Positions 35,806-44,521 of a stretch of 64,000 nt of DNA are shown here, piece by piece. Under the pieces are notes generated by a model. The model had not been told where the DNA came from. It did no database searches and worked only from the letters and a program-made list of their open reading frames with translations. The DNA comes from Hydrogenophaga sp. BPS33 (lineage in GTDB: Bacteria; Pseudomonadota; Gammaproteobacteria; Burkholderiales; Burkholderiaceae_C). Position 1 is the stretch's first letter. Each line of letters starts with the position of its first letter. A program made the position numbers and the translations under genes. The stretch is taken from the NCBI RefSeq assembly GCF_009859475.1, contig NZ_CP044549.1:5580001-5644000 (forward strand). Direction: 5' to 3'.

Positions 35806-37215
35806 ATGGGCATTTCCTCCACCGGCCTGGCCAGCGGCGTTCCCATCGACAGCATCGTCTCGCAACTGGTGGCGCTCGAACGCGCCCCGCTGGTGCCCCT
35901 GCAGGCGCAGGCGACCAAGTTCCAGAGCAGGATCTCGGTCTTCGGCACGCTGACGTCGATGATGAATTCGCTCGGCGAACTGGGCACCAAGCTGGCCGAC
36001 CCGAACGCGTTCAAGGCCGTCAAGGGCAGTTCCTCGCAGGACAAGGCGGTAGGCATTACCGTGGCCGCGGGCACCGCACCGACGGCGATGTCGGTCGAGG
36101 TGCAGCAGCTGGCCAAGGCGCAATCCACCGCCAGCGTGGCCGTGCCCAAGGACACCGCCATGGGCGCGGGCAGCCTCAAGATCACCATCGGCGACTGGAG
36201 CTCCGGCTCGTTCGTGGCGGGCGACAAGACCCCGGTGGACATCGAGATCGCCGAGGGCGAAGACACCCTTACCCAGATCGCCGCCAAGATCAACGCCGCC
36301 GACGCGGGCGTCACGGCCACCGTTCTGCGCGACGCCTCGGGCGAGCGGCTTTTGATGCGCTCGAAGGAAACGGGCGAAGCCCTGGGCTTCGAGGTCCAGG
36401 CCACCGACGCCGACGGCGTGGCCACCGACGGCCTGTCTCGCCTGGCGGTGCAGACCGGCGTGGCCTCGGGCGTGCAGATCACGCACGGCGCGAACGCACT
36501 GGCGACCATCAACGGAATCGACATCGTCTCGGCCAGCAACACCTACAAGGACGGTATCCCCGGCATCACGCTGCAGTTCTCGCAGCTCACGACCTCGCCG
36601 GCCGAGGTCGCGGTGACCCTCGACAAGGAGGCGATGACCAAGACCATCCAGTCCTTCGTCGACGCGTACAACGCGCTCAACGACATGCTCACCAGCACCA
36701 CCGGCTACAACCCCGACACCAAGGTGGCCGGGTCGCTGCAGGGCGACAGCACCGCCGTGGGCCTGCAGGGCGCGCTGCGCGGCATGATGCGCTCGTTCAC
36801 CCCCGGTGGCGAGTTCACCACGCTGGCCGACATCGGCATCGAGATCAAGTCGGGCGGCAAGATGAGCATCAACAGCACCAAGCTCAGCGAGGCGCTGGAC
36901 AAGCCGGATGCTGTGCAGAACCTGTTCAACGCCGACCACATCGACCCCACGGCGCAAGGCTTCGGCGAGAAACTCAAGACGTTTGCCGAAGGCTTCGGCG
37001 GGGCCAGCGGCACGCTGACGTCGCGCACAGAGTCGCTGCGCGCGGCCGTCACGCGCAACACCAAGGAACAGGACAAGGTGAACGAGCGCGCCTCCCGCGC
37101 CGAGACGCGCTACCTCAAGCAATACAACGCGATGGACGCGATGGTGGGCCAGCTCAATTCGCTCAACGCCTTCGTCACGCAACAGATCGCGCAGTGGAAC
37201 AAGGCCAGCTCCTGA
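35806..37215 (+). CDS. fliD: filament cap protein FliD
   Basis: FliD (HAP2) caps the filament and folds flagellin into place. The 469-aa protein starts MGISSTGLASGVPIDSIVSQ, the family opening (G(L/I)ASGxDxxxxV). The C-terminal coiled coil (AAVTRNTKEQDKVNERASRA, YNAMDAMVGQLNSLNAFVTQ) is typical. GGGGAG is the ribosome site. It lies between flagellins 1 and 2 and has its own terminator. Confidence 0.96.
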   Translation: MGISSTGLASGVPIDSIVSQLVALERAPLVPLQAQATKFQSRISVFGTLTSMMNSLGELGTKLADPNAFKAVKGSSSQDKAVGITVAAGTAPTAMSVEVQQLAKAQSTASVAVPKDTAMGAGSLKITIGDWSSGSFVAGDKTPVDIEIAEGEDTLTQIAAKINAADAGVTATVLRDASGERLLMRSKETGEALGFEVQATDADGVATDGLSRLAVQTGVASGVQITHGANALATINGIDIVSASNTYKDGIPGITLQFSQLTTSPAEVAVTLDKEAMTKTIQSFVDAYNALNDMLTSTTGYNPDTKVAGSLQGDSTAVGLQGALRGMMRSFTPGGEFTTLADIGIEIKSGGKMSINSTKLSEALDKPDAVQNLFNADHIDPTAQGFGEKLKTFAEGFGGASGTLTSRTESLRAAVTRNTKEQDKVNERASRAETRYLKQYNAMDAMVGQLNSLNAFVTQQIAQWNKASS

Positions 37216-37240
37216 CAGCGCGCAGCCGACTTTCTCCCTC

Positions 37241-37272
37241 GCCCTGGCGCCCCGCGACCAGGGCTTTTTTTT
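37241..37272 (+). terminator. terminator after fliD
   Basis: GCCCTGG / CCAGGGC stem, 10-nt loop, followed by eight T. It separates fliD from flagellin 2. Confidence 0.9.
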
Positions 37273-37284
37273 GCGGGCTACGCC

Positions 37285-37311
37285 TCAAGAATCCAAGCGC
37301 GACACCGAAGT
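37285..37311 (+). promoter_or_regulatory. sigma-28 promoter of flagellin 2
   Basis: TCAA (37285-37288), 15 nt, ACCGAAGT (37304-37311), the same layout as for flagellin 1. Confidence 0.75.
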
Positions 37312-37313
37312 GA

Positions 37314-37334
37314 GAACCATCGGGTGAACGGTTC
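37314..37334 (+). other. 5'-UTR stem-loop of flagellin 2 mRNA
   Basis: GAACC / GGTTC, 5-bp stem with an 11-nt loop. The arms differ from those of the other flagellins but the structure lies in a similar place, 2 nt after the -10 box, so it might be a compensatory form of the same element. Confidence 0.4.
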
Positions 37335-37360
37335 CGCCCCCCTCTCTCATGAGTTCCTCC

Positions 37361-38557
37361 ATGACGACGATCAACACCAACGTGATGTCGATGACGGCCC
37401 AGCGCAACCTGGGCACCACGTCTTCGTCGCTGGCCACGTCCATGCAACGCTTGTCTTCGGGCCTGCGCGTCAACAGCGCCAAGGACGACGCCGCCGGCCT
37501 GGCCATCTCCGAGCGCATGAACTCGCAAGTGCGTGGCTTGAACGTGGCCGCCCGCAACGCCAACGACGGCATCTCGCTGGCGCAGACCGCCGAAGGCGCG
37601 CTGGGCAAGGTCGGTGACATGCTGCAGCGCATGCGCGAACTGGCCGTGCAATCGGCCAACGCCTCCAACAACAGCAGCGACCGCGCGGCCCTGCAAGCCG
37701 AAGTGACTCAGCTTACCCAGGAAATCGACCGCGTGGCGAGCACCACCTCGTTCAACGGCACCAAGCTGCTCGACGGCTCCTTCGCCAACGCCACCTTCCA
37801 GGTCGGCGCCAACGCCGGCGAGGCTATCTCTCTCCAGAGCACGGCCGACGTACGCTCTGCGAGCCTCGGGGGCGCCACATTCCTCTCCACGGTGGGAATG
37901 AGCTGGGCCGCAGGAACGGCCACGTCGGCAGGCACCATCAGCGGCATTTCGGTGACGGGCCCGAAGGGGAACATCATCTCCGTGAGGGATGTGGACGTCG
38001 CCTTGGGGGACACGGCAGCGCAAGTCGTGAAAAAGATGGAGGCAGCCTTCAACGCCGCCACCTCCGAAACCGGGCTGATTGCGCGCGCGGTCGCGGGTAC
38101 CGCCCAGATGTCGCTCGACTCCGTGACCGACTGGGTGGACAGCAGCGGTGCTGCAGCGGGCTTCAACATCAGCGGGGGGACCAGCAGCGCCGCAGGTCTT
38201 GGCACCTTTGGCTTGACTGGTGGCCCCGGAGCCAACTGGGTCCAGCAGCTGGAAGACCTGGACGTCAGTACCGTGATCGGCGCAGGCCGAGCGATCACGC
38301 TCGCCGACAAGGCAATGACCACCATCAACTCGGCTCGTGCCGACCTGGGTGCCCTGCAAAGCCGTTTCGAGAACGCGGTGGCCAACATCCAGATCACGGG
38401 CGAGAACATCGCCGCCGCACGCGGGCGCATCGTCGACGCCGACTTCGCCAAGGAAACCTCCAACCTTTCGCGCGCCCAGATCCTTCAACAGGCCGGCACC
38501 GCCATGGTCGCCCAGGCCAACCAGGCGCAGCAAGGCGTGCTCTCGCTGCTGCGCTGA
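37361..38557 (+). CDS. flagellin 2, divergent centre
   Basis: A 398-aa flagellin. The ATG at 37361 aligns with the paralogues ([17 protein letters not shown]); an in-frame ATG at 37349 overlaps the position of the ribosome site. The conserved ends (about 1-160 and 320-398) are near-identical to copies 3 and 4. The centre (from [18 protein letters not shown] to [15 protein letters not shown]) shares no obvious similarity with the others and lacks their NAKS-DTGVFA segment. Central codons look less GC-biased than the ends, a sign of recombination with an outside flagellin. Confidence 0.94.
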   Translation: MTTINTNVMSMTAQRNLGTTSSSLATSMQRLSSGLRVNSAKDDAAGLAISERMNSQVRGLNVAARNANDGISLAQTAEGALGKVGDMLQRMRELAVQSANASNNSSDRAALQAEVTQLTQEIDRVASTTSFNGTKLLDGSFANATFQVGANAGEAISLQSTADVRSASLGGATFLSTVGMSWAAGTATSAGTISGISVTGPKGNIISVRDVDVALGDTAAQVVKKMEAAFNAATSETGLIARAVAGTAQMSLDSVTDWVDSSGAAAGFNISGGTSSAAGLGTFGLTGGPGANWVQQLEDLDVSTVIGAGRAITLADKAMTTINSARADLGALQSRFENAVANIQITGENIAAARGRIVDADFAKETSNLSRAQILQQAGTAMVAQANQAQQGVLSLLR

Positions 38558-38579
38558 CCGTCCCGGGAGACCGGTGGGC

Positions 38580-38606
38580 TAAAGAATTCGTGGCGTCCTC
38601 CGAAAT
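38580..38606 (+). promoter_or_regulatory. sigma-28 promoter of flagellin 3
   Basis: TAAA (38580-38583), 15 nt, TCCGAAAT (38599-38606). Confidence 0.75.
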
Positions 38607-38614
38607 AGAAACCA

Positions 38615-38636
38615 ACGAACTTCACCGAGGGTTCGT
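38615..38636 (+). other. 5'-UTR stem-loop of flagellin 3 mRNA
   Basis: ACGAAC / GTTCGT stem, 10-nt loop, 8 nt after the -10 box. The stretch from here to the start codon is almost identical to that of flagellin 4. Confidence 0.6.
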
Positions 38637-38690
38637 GGCCCGGGCAACCGGACAAGTTCAGCTCACTCAACCGCTCAACAGGAGTTTTTC

Positions 38691-39842
38691 ATGTCTACCA
38701 CCATCAACACCAACGTGATGTCGATGACCGCCCAGCGCAACCTGGGCACCACCTCTTCTTCGCTGGCCACTTCCATGCAGCGCCTGTCCTCGGGCCTGCG
38801 CGTGAACAGCGCCAAGGACGACGCCGCCGGCCTGGCCATCTCCGAGCGCATGAACGCACAAGTGCGCGGCCTGAACGTGGCCGCCCGCAATGCCAACGAC
38901 GGCATCTCGCTGGCCCAGACCGCCGAAGGCGCGCTGGGCAAGGTCGGCGACATGCTGCAGCGCATGCGCGAACTCGCCGTGCAGTCGGCCAACGCCTCCA
39001 ACAACAGCAGCGACCGCACGGCCCTGCAGGCCGAAGTGACGCAACTGAGCAAGGAAATCGACCGCGTGGCCGGCACGACCTCGTTCAACGGCACCAAGCT
39101 GCTCGACGGCTCGTTCGCCAACGCCACCTTCCAGGTCGGTGCCAACGCCGGCGAAGGCATCGCCATCGACAGCATCGTCAGCGCCAAGACCAGCTCACTG
39201 GGCGACACCTCGCTGATCACCGGCGCCGGCACCATCACCACCACGGCCGGTGCGAACGTCGCCATCGCGGCCGGCGACCTGACCGTCAAGGGCGTGGAGC
39301 TGGGTCCGATCGCCGCCGCAACGACCGCCAGCCAGCGCACCCTGCAAGTGGTGGACGCGATCAACGCCAAGTCTTCGGATACCGGTGTGTTCGCCAAGGC
39401 CACGCTGGACGCCAACGGCAACGCGACCGCCTTCGAAGTGTTCGGCGAAAGCGCGATCGCCGTGGCCGATTTCGGCGGCTTCACCGCCGCTGCCACCGGC
39501 ACGGTGGCCGTCGGCGCCGCCGCCACCAGCCAGCTCGACGACATCAACGTCAACAGCTTCGGCGACGCACAAAAGGCGCTCAAGGTGATCGACACGGCGA
39601 TCAACGCGATCAACAGCTCGCGCGCCGACCTCGGCGCCCTGCAAAGCCGCTTCGAGAACGCCGTGGCCAACATCCAGATCACGGGCGAGAACATTTCGGC
39701 TGCGCGCGGCCGCATCGTGGACGCCGACTTCGCCAAGGAAACCTCCAACCTCTCGCGCGCCCAGATTCTGCAGCAGGCCGGCACCGCCATGGTCGCCCAG
39801 GCCAACCAAGGCGCCCAAGGCGTGCTCTCGCTGCTGCGCTGA
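38691..39842 (+). CDS. flagellin 3
   Basis: A 383-aa flagellin starting [20 protein letters not shown] with ACAGGAG as ribosome site. The first 177 residues match flagellin 4 almost exactly and the last 80 match both 2 and 4. The centre (about 178-300) has its own sequence ([20 protein letters not shown]). A strong terminator follows. Confidence 0.95.
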   Translation: MSTTINTNVMSMTAQRNLGTTSSSLATSMQRLSSGLRVNSAKDDAAGLAISERMNAQVRGLNVAARNANDGISLAQTAEGALGKVGDMLQRMRELAVQSANASNNSSDRTALQAEVTQLSKEIDRVAGTTSFNGTKLLDGSFANATFQVGANAGEGIAIDSIVSAKTSSLGDTSLITGAGTITTTAGANVAIAAGDLTVKGVELGPIAAATTASQRTLQVVDAINAKSSDTGVFAKATLDANGNATAFEVFGESAIAVADFGGFTAAATGTVAVGAAATSQLDDINVNSFGDAQKALKVIDTAINAINSSRADLGALQSRFENAVANIQITGENISAARGRIVDADFAKETSNLSRAQILQQAGTAMVAQANQGAQGVLSLLR

Positions 39843-39867
39843 TCGCGTCGCGGGCATCGCCTCCAGT

Positions 39868-39910
39868 GGCGGTTGTGCGGTGAACACCGCGCAACCGCCT
39901 TTTTTCTTTT
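39868..39910 (+). terminator. terminator after flagellin 3
   Basis: A long GC stem (GGCGGTTGTGCGG / CCGCGCAACCGCC, one mismatch) with a 6-nt loop, followed by TTTTTTCTTTT. Confidence 0.9.
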
Positions 39911-39917
39911 CAATATC

Positions 39918-39992
39918 CCGTTCGGGCTGAGCTTGTCGAAGCCCTTGCAAACCAACATCACAAGAAGGCTTCGACAAGCTCAACTCGAACGG
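39918..39992. repeat. 26-bp inverted repeat between flagellins 3 and 4
   Basis: The left arm 39918-39943 and the right arm 39967-39992 are reverse complements over 26 nt with two mismatches; the spacer is 23 nt. The arm core GCTTCGACAAGCTCA is a motif I associate with dispersed intergenic repeats in related genomes. It sits between the flagellin 3 terminator and the flagellin 4 promoter. Confidence 0.85.
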
Positions 39993-40008
39993 AACATACG
40001 TAACGCGC

Positions 40009-40035
40009 TAAAGATTCCGACTGCGCCACCGAAGT
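40009..40035 (+). promoter_or_regulatory. sigma-28 promoter of flagellin 4
   Basis: TAAA (40009-40012), 15 nt, ACCGAAGT (40028-40035). Confidence 0.75.
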
Positions 40036-40043
40036 TAGACACA

Positions 40044-40065
40044 ACGAACTTCACTGAGGGTTCGT
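40044..40065 (+). other. 5'-UTR stem-loop of flagellin 4 mRNA
   Basis: ACGAAC / GTTCGT stem with a 10-nt loop, 8 nt after the -10 box, as in flagellins 1 and 3. Confidence 0.6.
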
Positions 40066-40119
40066 GGCCCGGGCAACCGGACAAGTTCAGCTCACTCAAC
40101 CGCTCAACAGGAGTTTTTC

Positions 40120-41295
40120 ATGTCTACCACCATCAACACCAACGTGATGTCGATGACCGCCCAGCGCAACCTGGGCACCACCTCTTCTTCGCTGGCCACC
40201 TCCATGCAGCGCCTGTCCTCGGGCCTGCGCGTCAACAGCGCCAAGGACGACGCCGCCGGCCTGGCCATCTCCGAGCGCATGAACGCCCAGGTGCGTGGCC
40301 TCTCGGTGGCCGCGCGCAATGCCAACGACGGCATCTCGCTGGCGCAGACCGCTGAAGGCGCGCTGGGCAAGGTCGGCGACATGCTGCAGCGCATGCGCGA
40401 ACTCGCCGTGCAATCGGCCAACGCCTCCAACAACAGCAGCGACCGCACGGCCCTGCAGGCCGAAGTGACGCAGCTGAGCAAGGAAATCGACCGCGTGGCC
40501 GGCACGACCTCGTTCAACGGCACCAAGCTGCTCGACGGCTCGTTCGCCAACGCCACCTTCCAGGTCGGTGCCAACGCCGGTGAAGGCATCGCCATCGACA
40601 GCATCGTCAGCGCCAAGACCAGCTCGCTGGGCGAGCTCTCCGCCACCGAACATTTCGTGGCAACCGTGGCGGCGCCTTCCACCGCCGCCAACGCCGCGAT
40701 CCCTGCGGGCACCGCCGGCTGGTCGATCAAGAATGCTGCGGGCGTGGACGTGGCCCTGGGTGGCATCGCCGCCTCCACCACCGCCGCGCAGCGCACCACG
40801 CAAGTGGTGGACGCGATCAACGCCAAGTCTTCGGATACCGGTGTGTTCGCGCGCGAACTGGCCGCTGGCGGCTACGAAATCTTCTCCAGCCGCGATCTGA
40901 CCGCCGCCACCGACTTCGGCGCGGCCTTCACCGCGGCCACCACCGGCGCGCCTGGCGACACCGCGCCGCCCGCCACGCTGACCACGCTGTCGGCCATCAA
41001 CGTGAACAGCTTCGGCGACGCACAGAAGGCCCTGCAAGTGATCGACAAGGCGATCAACTCGATCAACAGCTCGCGCGCCGACCTCGGTGCCCTGCAAAGC
41101 CGCTTCGAGAACGCCGTGGCCAACATCCAGATCACGGGCGAGAACATCTCGGCTGCGCGCGGCCGCATCGTGGACGCCGACTTCGCCAAGGAAACCTCCA
41201 ACCTCTCGCGTGCCCAGATCCTGCAGCAGGCCGGCACCGCCATGGTCGCCCAGGCCAACCAGGGCGCCCAAGGCGTGCTCTCGCTGCTGCGCTGA
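40120..41295 (+). CDS. flagellin 4
   Basis: A 391-aa flagellin with the same start and ribosome site as flagellin 3. Residues 1-175 differ from flagellin 3 only at isolated sites (VRGLSVAAR for VRGLNVAAR). The centre (about 178-310; [37 protein letters not shown]) is different. The last 80 residues match again. The nucleotide identity of the ends and 5' UTR points to recent duplication or gene conversion. Confidence 0.95.
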   Translation: MSTTINTNVMSMTAQRNLGTTSSSLATSMQRLSSGLRVNSAKDDAAGLAISERMNAQVRGLSVAARNANDGISLAQTAEGALGKVGDMLQRMRELAVQSANASNNSSDRTALQAEVTQLSKEIDRVAGTTSFNGTKLLDGSFANATFQVGANAGEGIAIDSIVSAKTSSLGELSATEHFVATVAAPSTAANAAIPAGTAGWSIKNAAGVDVALGGIAASTTAAQRTTQVVDAINAKSSDTGVFARELAAGGYEIFSSRDLTAATDFGAAFTAATTGAPGDTAPPATLTTLSAINVNSFGDAQKALQVIDKAINSINSSRADLGALQSRFENAVANIQITGENISAARGRIVDADFAKETSNLSRAQILQQAGTAMVAQANQGAQGVLSLLR

Positions 41296-41331
41296 TCGCG
41301 CGGCGGCCCCATCCGTTCTCCTCCAGGGGGT

Positions 41332-41365
41332 GGTCGCGCGGTGAAAGCCGCGCGGCCTTTTTTTT
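41332..41365 (+). terminator. terminator after flagellin 4
   Basis: GGTCGCGCGG / CCGCGCGGCC stem (one mismatch), 6-nt loop, then eight T. Confidence 0.9.
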
Positions 41366-41456
41366 GCCCGTGAGACGGCCGCCACGTCGGCGCGCCGGCG
41401 CAAAAGAGAAGGGGAAAAAGCACACCATTGCCCCACCAATTGCTGCCGTTCAGACC

Positions 41457-41483
41457 TACAGACACGCCGCTGAGTGCCGATAA
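41457..41483 (+). promoter_or_regulatory. sigma-28 promoter of fliST
   Basis: TACA (41457-41460), 15 nt, GCCGATAA (41476-41483), which is a perfect -10 for FliA. It is 33 nt upstream of fliS. Confidence 0.8.
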
Positions 41484-41516
41484 GAAAAGCATCAGACCAC
41501 AGCAGGAACCCAAGCC

Positions 41517-41930
41517 ATGTTCACCTCTGTCAATACCCGCGCCGCTTCCGCCTACAAACGCGTTGCCGTCGACACCGGCGTGCAGACGGCCGACCCGCAC
41601 ACGCTGGTCGCCATGCTGTTCGAGGCCCTGATCCAGAGCCTGAACCTGGCCCGTGGCGCCCTGGAACGCCAGGACGTGGTGGCCAAGGGCATGGCCATTG
41701 GCAAGTCGATCCGCATCATGGAAGAAGGCCTCAAGGCCGGCCTGAACCTGAAGGAAGGCGGACAGCTGGCGGCCAACCTGAAGAGCCTGTACGACTACAG
41801 CATCCAGCGCCTGACGCTGGCGAACCTGCGCAACGACATCGCCCCCATCCGCGAGGTGCTCAACCTCATCGAACCCTTGGCCGACTCATGGAAGCAGATG
41901 CGCACCGAAGGCGCGTTGCAGGGAGCCTGA
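41517..41930 (+). CDS. fliS: flagellin export chaperone FliS
   Basis: FliS binds the C-terminal helix of flagellin and delivers it to the export gate. The 137-aa helical protein has the family pattern (AYKRVAVDTGVQTADPHTLV, AMLFEALIQSLNLARGAL) and AGGAA before the start. It is transcribed with fliT, 3 nt apart. Confidence 0.96.
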   Translation: MFTSVNTRAASAYKRVAVDTGVQTADPHTLVAMLFEALIQSLNLARGALERQDVVAKGMAIGKSIRIMEEGLKAGLNLKEGGQLAANLKSLYDYSIQRLTLANLRNDIAPIREVLNLIEPLADSWKQMRTEGALQGA

Positions 41931-41933
41931 AAA

Positions 41934-42233
41934 ATGGAACACGGTTTGATCGACTACTACAAGGCCATCGAAAACACCAGCCAGCAGATGCTGGTGGCCG
42001 CCCAGGGCGAGAACTGGGACGAAGTGGTGCGCCTCGAAGGTGCCTGCGCGGTGCTGATCGCACAGCTGCGCTACAAGTCCAAGACCGACGAACTCGGCCC
42101 GGACGAGCGCAAGGAGAAGGTGCGGATCATGCAACGCATCCTGCGCACCGACGCCGAGATCCGCTGTCTGGCCGAGCCCTGGTTGAGCGATCTGGCGCAG
42201 ATGATCGACAGGGGCAGCCCGGCGGTGCACTAG
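41934..42233 (+). CDS. fliT: flagellar export chaperone FliT
   Basis: FliT is the export chaperone of FliD and, in enterics, an inhibitor of FlhDC. The 99-aa protein is fully helical (YYKAIENTSQQMLVAAQGEN, ERKEKVRIMQRILRTDAEIR). The call rests on size, helical pattern and position after fliS. Confidence 0.88.
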   Translation: MEHGLIDYYKAIENTSQQMLVAAQGENWDEVVRLEGACAVLIAQLRYKSKTDELGPDERKEKVRIMQRILRTDAEIRCLAEPWLSDLAQMIDRGSPAVH

Positions 42234-42237
42234 AGAT

Positions 42238-42306
42238 CAGAGATCACCCCCCTGCGCCGCTGCGCGGCTTCCCCCCTCCGTGGCGCGCCTTGCGGGGAGT
42301 CCTGCT
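42238..42306. repeat. GC-rich intergenic repeat, copy 4 (short, inverted)
   Basis: Between the fliT and fliE ends (convergent). It matches the inverted core (CCCCCTGCGCCGCTGCGCGG, then CTTCCCCCCTCCGTGGCGCG) and is truncated to about 60 nt. Confidence 0.75.
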
Positions 42307-42621
42307 CTAGACGCTCATGTTCATGATGTCGGAATAGGCTTGCACCATGCGGTTGCGCACGTGCAGCGTGGCCTGGAACCCCACCTGGGCTTTCTGCATG
42401 GCGAGCATGGTTTCTTCCAGGCTCACCTTGGGGTTGCCCAGTTGCACCTGGGTCTGCAGGTTGGAGGCGGCTTCCTGCGAGGCGCTCACTTCCTTCAGCG
42501 CATTCTTGAAGTTGGCGGCAAAGCCGGACTCCACGCCCCCCGCCGCCCCCGGCTTCTTCAAGGCCGATGAGCCGATGCCGTTCAGGGCCTGGCTGCCCAG
42601 AGGGGAAATGCGCATGTCCAT
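42307..42621 (-). CDS. fliE: flagellar MS-ring/rod adaptor FliE
   Basis: FliE links the MS ring to the proximal rod and is the first exported subunit. The ATG at 42621 (MDMRISPLGS) has AAGGAG upstream and gives the usual 104 aa. The conserved C-terminus KVSLEETMLAMQKAQVGFQA with RNRMVQAYSDIMNMSV is present. It is divergent from fliF with a 181-nt gap, where no clear sigma-28 promoter is visible. Confidence 0.96.
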   Translation of the reverse strand: MDMRISPLGSQALNGIGSSALKKPGAAGGVESGFAANFKNALKEVSASQEAASNLQTQVQLGNPKVSLEETMLAMQKAQVGFQATLHVRNRMVQAYSDIMNMSV

Positions 42622-42802
42622 GGGGGACTCCTTCCAAGAAAACGAATGGGACGATGCTAGGCCGGCCCTCCCCGCCGCGGGCCGGGAATAAGGGTGCAAT
42701 CCCCCGCCTTTTCATGGCTATGGCGGGGGCACCGGGACCGAATAATCGACCGCACCAGGGGTTCCGCCCCCGTGCATCGACCCCCAACCCGAAGCCCATG
42801 CC

Positions 42803-44500
42803 ATGAGCACCACCGCCGTTGCCGAACTGGACATCACGCCGACCACCGCGAAACCCCGCAGTGCCTTCGGCGAAGGTTTTGCGCGCATGGACCCGGCGCA
42901 GAAGGTCAAGCTCGGCGTGGGCGCGCTGGCCCTGATCGCCGTGGCGCTGGCCTTCTTTTTCATGGGCCGCCAGCCCGAATGGCGCGTGCTCTATGCCAAC
43001 CTGGGCGACAAGGACGGCGGCGCGGTCGTGGCCCAGCTCTCGCAGATGAACGTGCCCTACAAGCACGCCGAAGGGGGCCAGGCCATCATGGTGCCGGCCG
43101 ACAAGGTGCACGACACGCGCCTGCGCCTGGCCTCGCAAGGCCTGCCCAAGGGCTCGGTCACCGGTTTCGAGCTCATGGAAGCCAACCGCTTCGGCATGAC
43201 CCAGTTCCAGGAACGCCTGACCTTCCAGCGCGGCCTCGAGGGCGAGCTCACCCGCTCGATCCAATCGCTTTCCTCGGTGGCCTCGGCGCGCGTGCACCTG
43301 GCCCTGCCGAACCAGAATGGCTTCTTCCGCGAGCAGCAGAAACCCAGCGCCTCGGTGCTGCTCACGCTGCACGCCGGGCGCACGCTGGACCGCGCGCAGG
43401 TCGCCGGCATCGTGCACCTGGTGGCCTCCAGCGTGCCCGAGATGAACCCCAAGGCGGTCAGCATCGTGGACGACGCCGGCTCCCTGCTCTCCAGCCCGCC
43501 CGATGGGCAGGCGCAGGGCGCGGACACCCAGAAGCTGCAGTACGTGCAGCAGCTCGAACAGCTCTACACCCGCCGCATCCTGGACATGCTGGAGCCCCTA
43601 GTGGGCCGCAACAACGTCAAGGCACAGGTGAGCGCCGAGGTCGATTTCTCGCAAGTCGAATCCACCAGCGAACAGCACCGCCCGAACCAGGGCGCCGACA
43701 CCACGGCCACGGTGCGCAGCACGCAGACCCTGGAGGACGGATCGGGCGCGCGCGCGCAGCCCTCGGGCGTGCCCGGCGCCGTGAGCAACCAGCCTCCGGC
43801 CACCGGCACCGCGCCCATCAACGGCGCGGCGGCCCCGGTGGGCGTGGCCAGCGCCCAGAACGGCACCGACCAGGCCGGCAACATGCGCCGCCAGTCGGTG
43901 GTGAACTACGAGGTCGACAAGACCGTGAAGGTGGTGCGCGAGTCCAGCGGACAGGTCCGGCGCCTGAGCGCGGCGGTGGTGATCAACCACCGCACCACGC
44001 TGGACAAGGCCGGCAAGGAAACCACCGCCGCCATCCCGCCCGAACAACTCGAACAGATGACGGCCCTGGTGCGCGAAACCATCGGCTTCAACCGCGAGCG
44101 CGGCGACTCGGTGAACCTGGTGAACGCTGCCTTCAACGTCGAGAAGACCAGCGAAGCGGACGAGGCCGTCTGGTGGCAACAACCCGCCAACCAGGACGTG
44201 ATGCGCAGCCTGGCCTGGCCGATCGGCATGGTCGGCCTGGGTCTGCTGCTGCTGCTGGGCATGGTGCGCCCGGGCCTCAAGCTGATCAAGAACCCCGCGC
44301 CGCGCCTGGAGGCCACCGCCGTGCAGCCCCTGAGCGCGGTGCTCAACGAAACACCGGAGCGCCCAGGGCTGCCGATGCCGAGCAACGAGCCCACGCCCGA
44401 AGCCCTGCGCCTCTCGGACGCCAAGCGCCTGGCGCTCGAAAATCCGGCCGCCGTGGCGAACATCGTCAAGGGTTGGGTCAACGGCGAAGCGCCGGCCTGA
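42803..44500 (+). CDS. fliF: MS-ring protein FliF
   Basis: FliF forms the membrane-embedded MS ring. The 565-aa protein has a first membrane helix at about 34-54 (VKLGVGALALIAVALAFFFM), the YscJ/FliF ring domain (about 55-230, with FQRGLEGELTRSIQSLSSVA), a second ring domain, a linker rich in Pro/Gly/Ala (about 305-365), and a second membrane helix (about 472-494, WPIGMVGLGLLLLLGMV). The C-terminal FliG-binding tail ends ALENPAAVANIVKGWVNGEA. Confidence 0.97.
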   Translation: MSTTAVAELDITPTTAKPRSAFGEGFARMDPAQKVKLGVGALALIAVALAFFFMGRQPEWRVLYANLGDKDGGAVVAQLSQMNVPYKHAEGGQAIMVPADKVHDTRLRLASQGLPKGSVTGFELMEANRFGMTQFQERLTFQRGLEGELTRSIQSLSSVASARVHLALPNQNGFFREQQKPSASVLLTLHAGRTLDRAQVAGIVHLVASSVPEMNPKAVSIVDDAGSLLSSPPDGQAQGADTQKLQYVQQLEQLYTRRILDMLEPLVGRNNVKAQVSAEVDFSQVESTSEQHRPNQGADTTATVRSTQTLEDGSGARAQPSGVPGAVSNQPPATGTAPINGAAAPVGVASAQNGTDQAGNMRRQSVVNYEVDKTVKVVRESSGQVRRLSAAVVINHRTTLDKAGKETTAAIPPEQLEQMTALVRETIGFNRERGDSVNLVNAAFNVEKTSEADEAVWWQQPANQDVMRSLAWPIGMVGLGLLLLLGMVRPGLKLIKNPAPRLEATAVQPLSAVLNETPERPGLPMPSNEPTPEALRLSDAKRLALENPAAVANIVKGWVNGEAPA

Positions 44501-44521
44501 GCGCGCACAGGGAGCAAGATC

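Noticed and set aside
34533..36542. A 669-codon minus-strand frame antisense to flagellin 1 and fliD
   Set aside because: The repeat-like sequence mirrors the flagellin codons; similar frames occur opposite every flagellin copy.
42622..42802. Possible sigma-28 promoter in the fliE-fliF gap (ACCGAATA near 42748)
   Set aside because: At the required 15-nt spacing the -35 reads CTAT, too weak; these genes are normally FlhDC-dependent.
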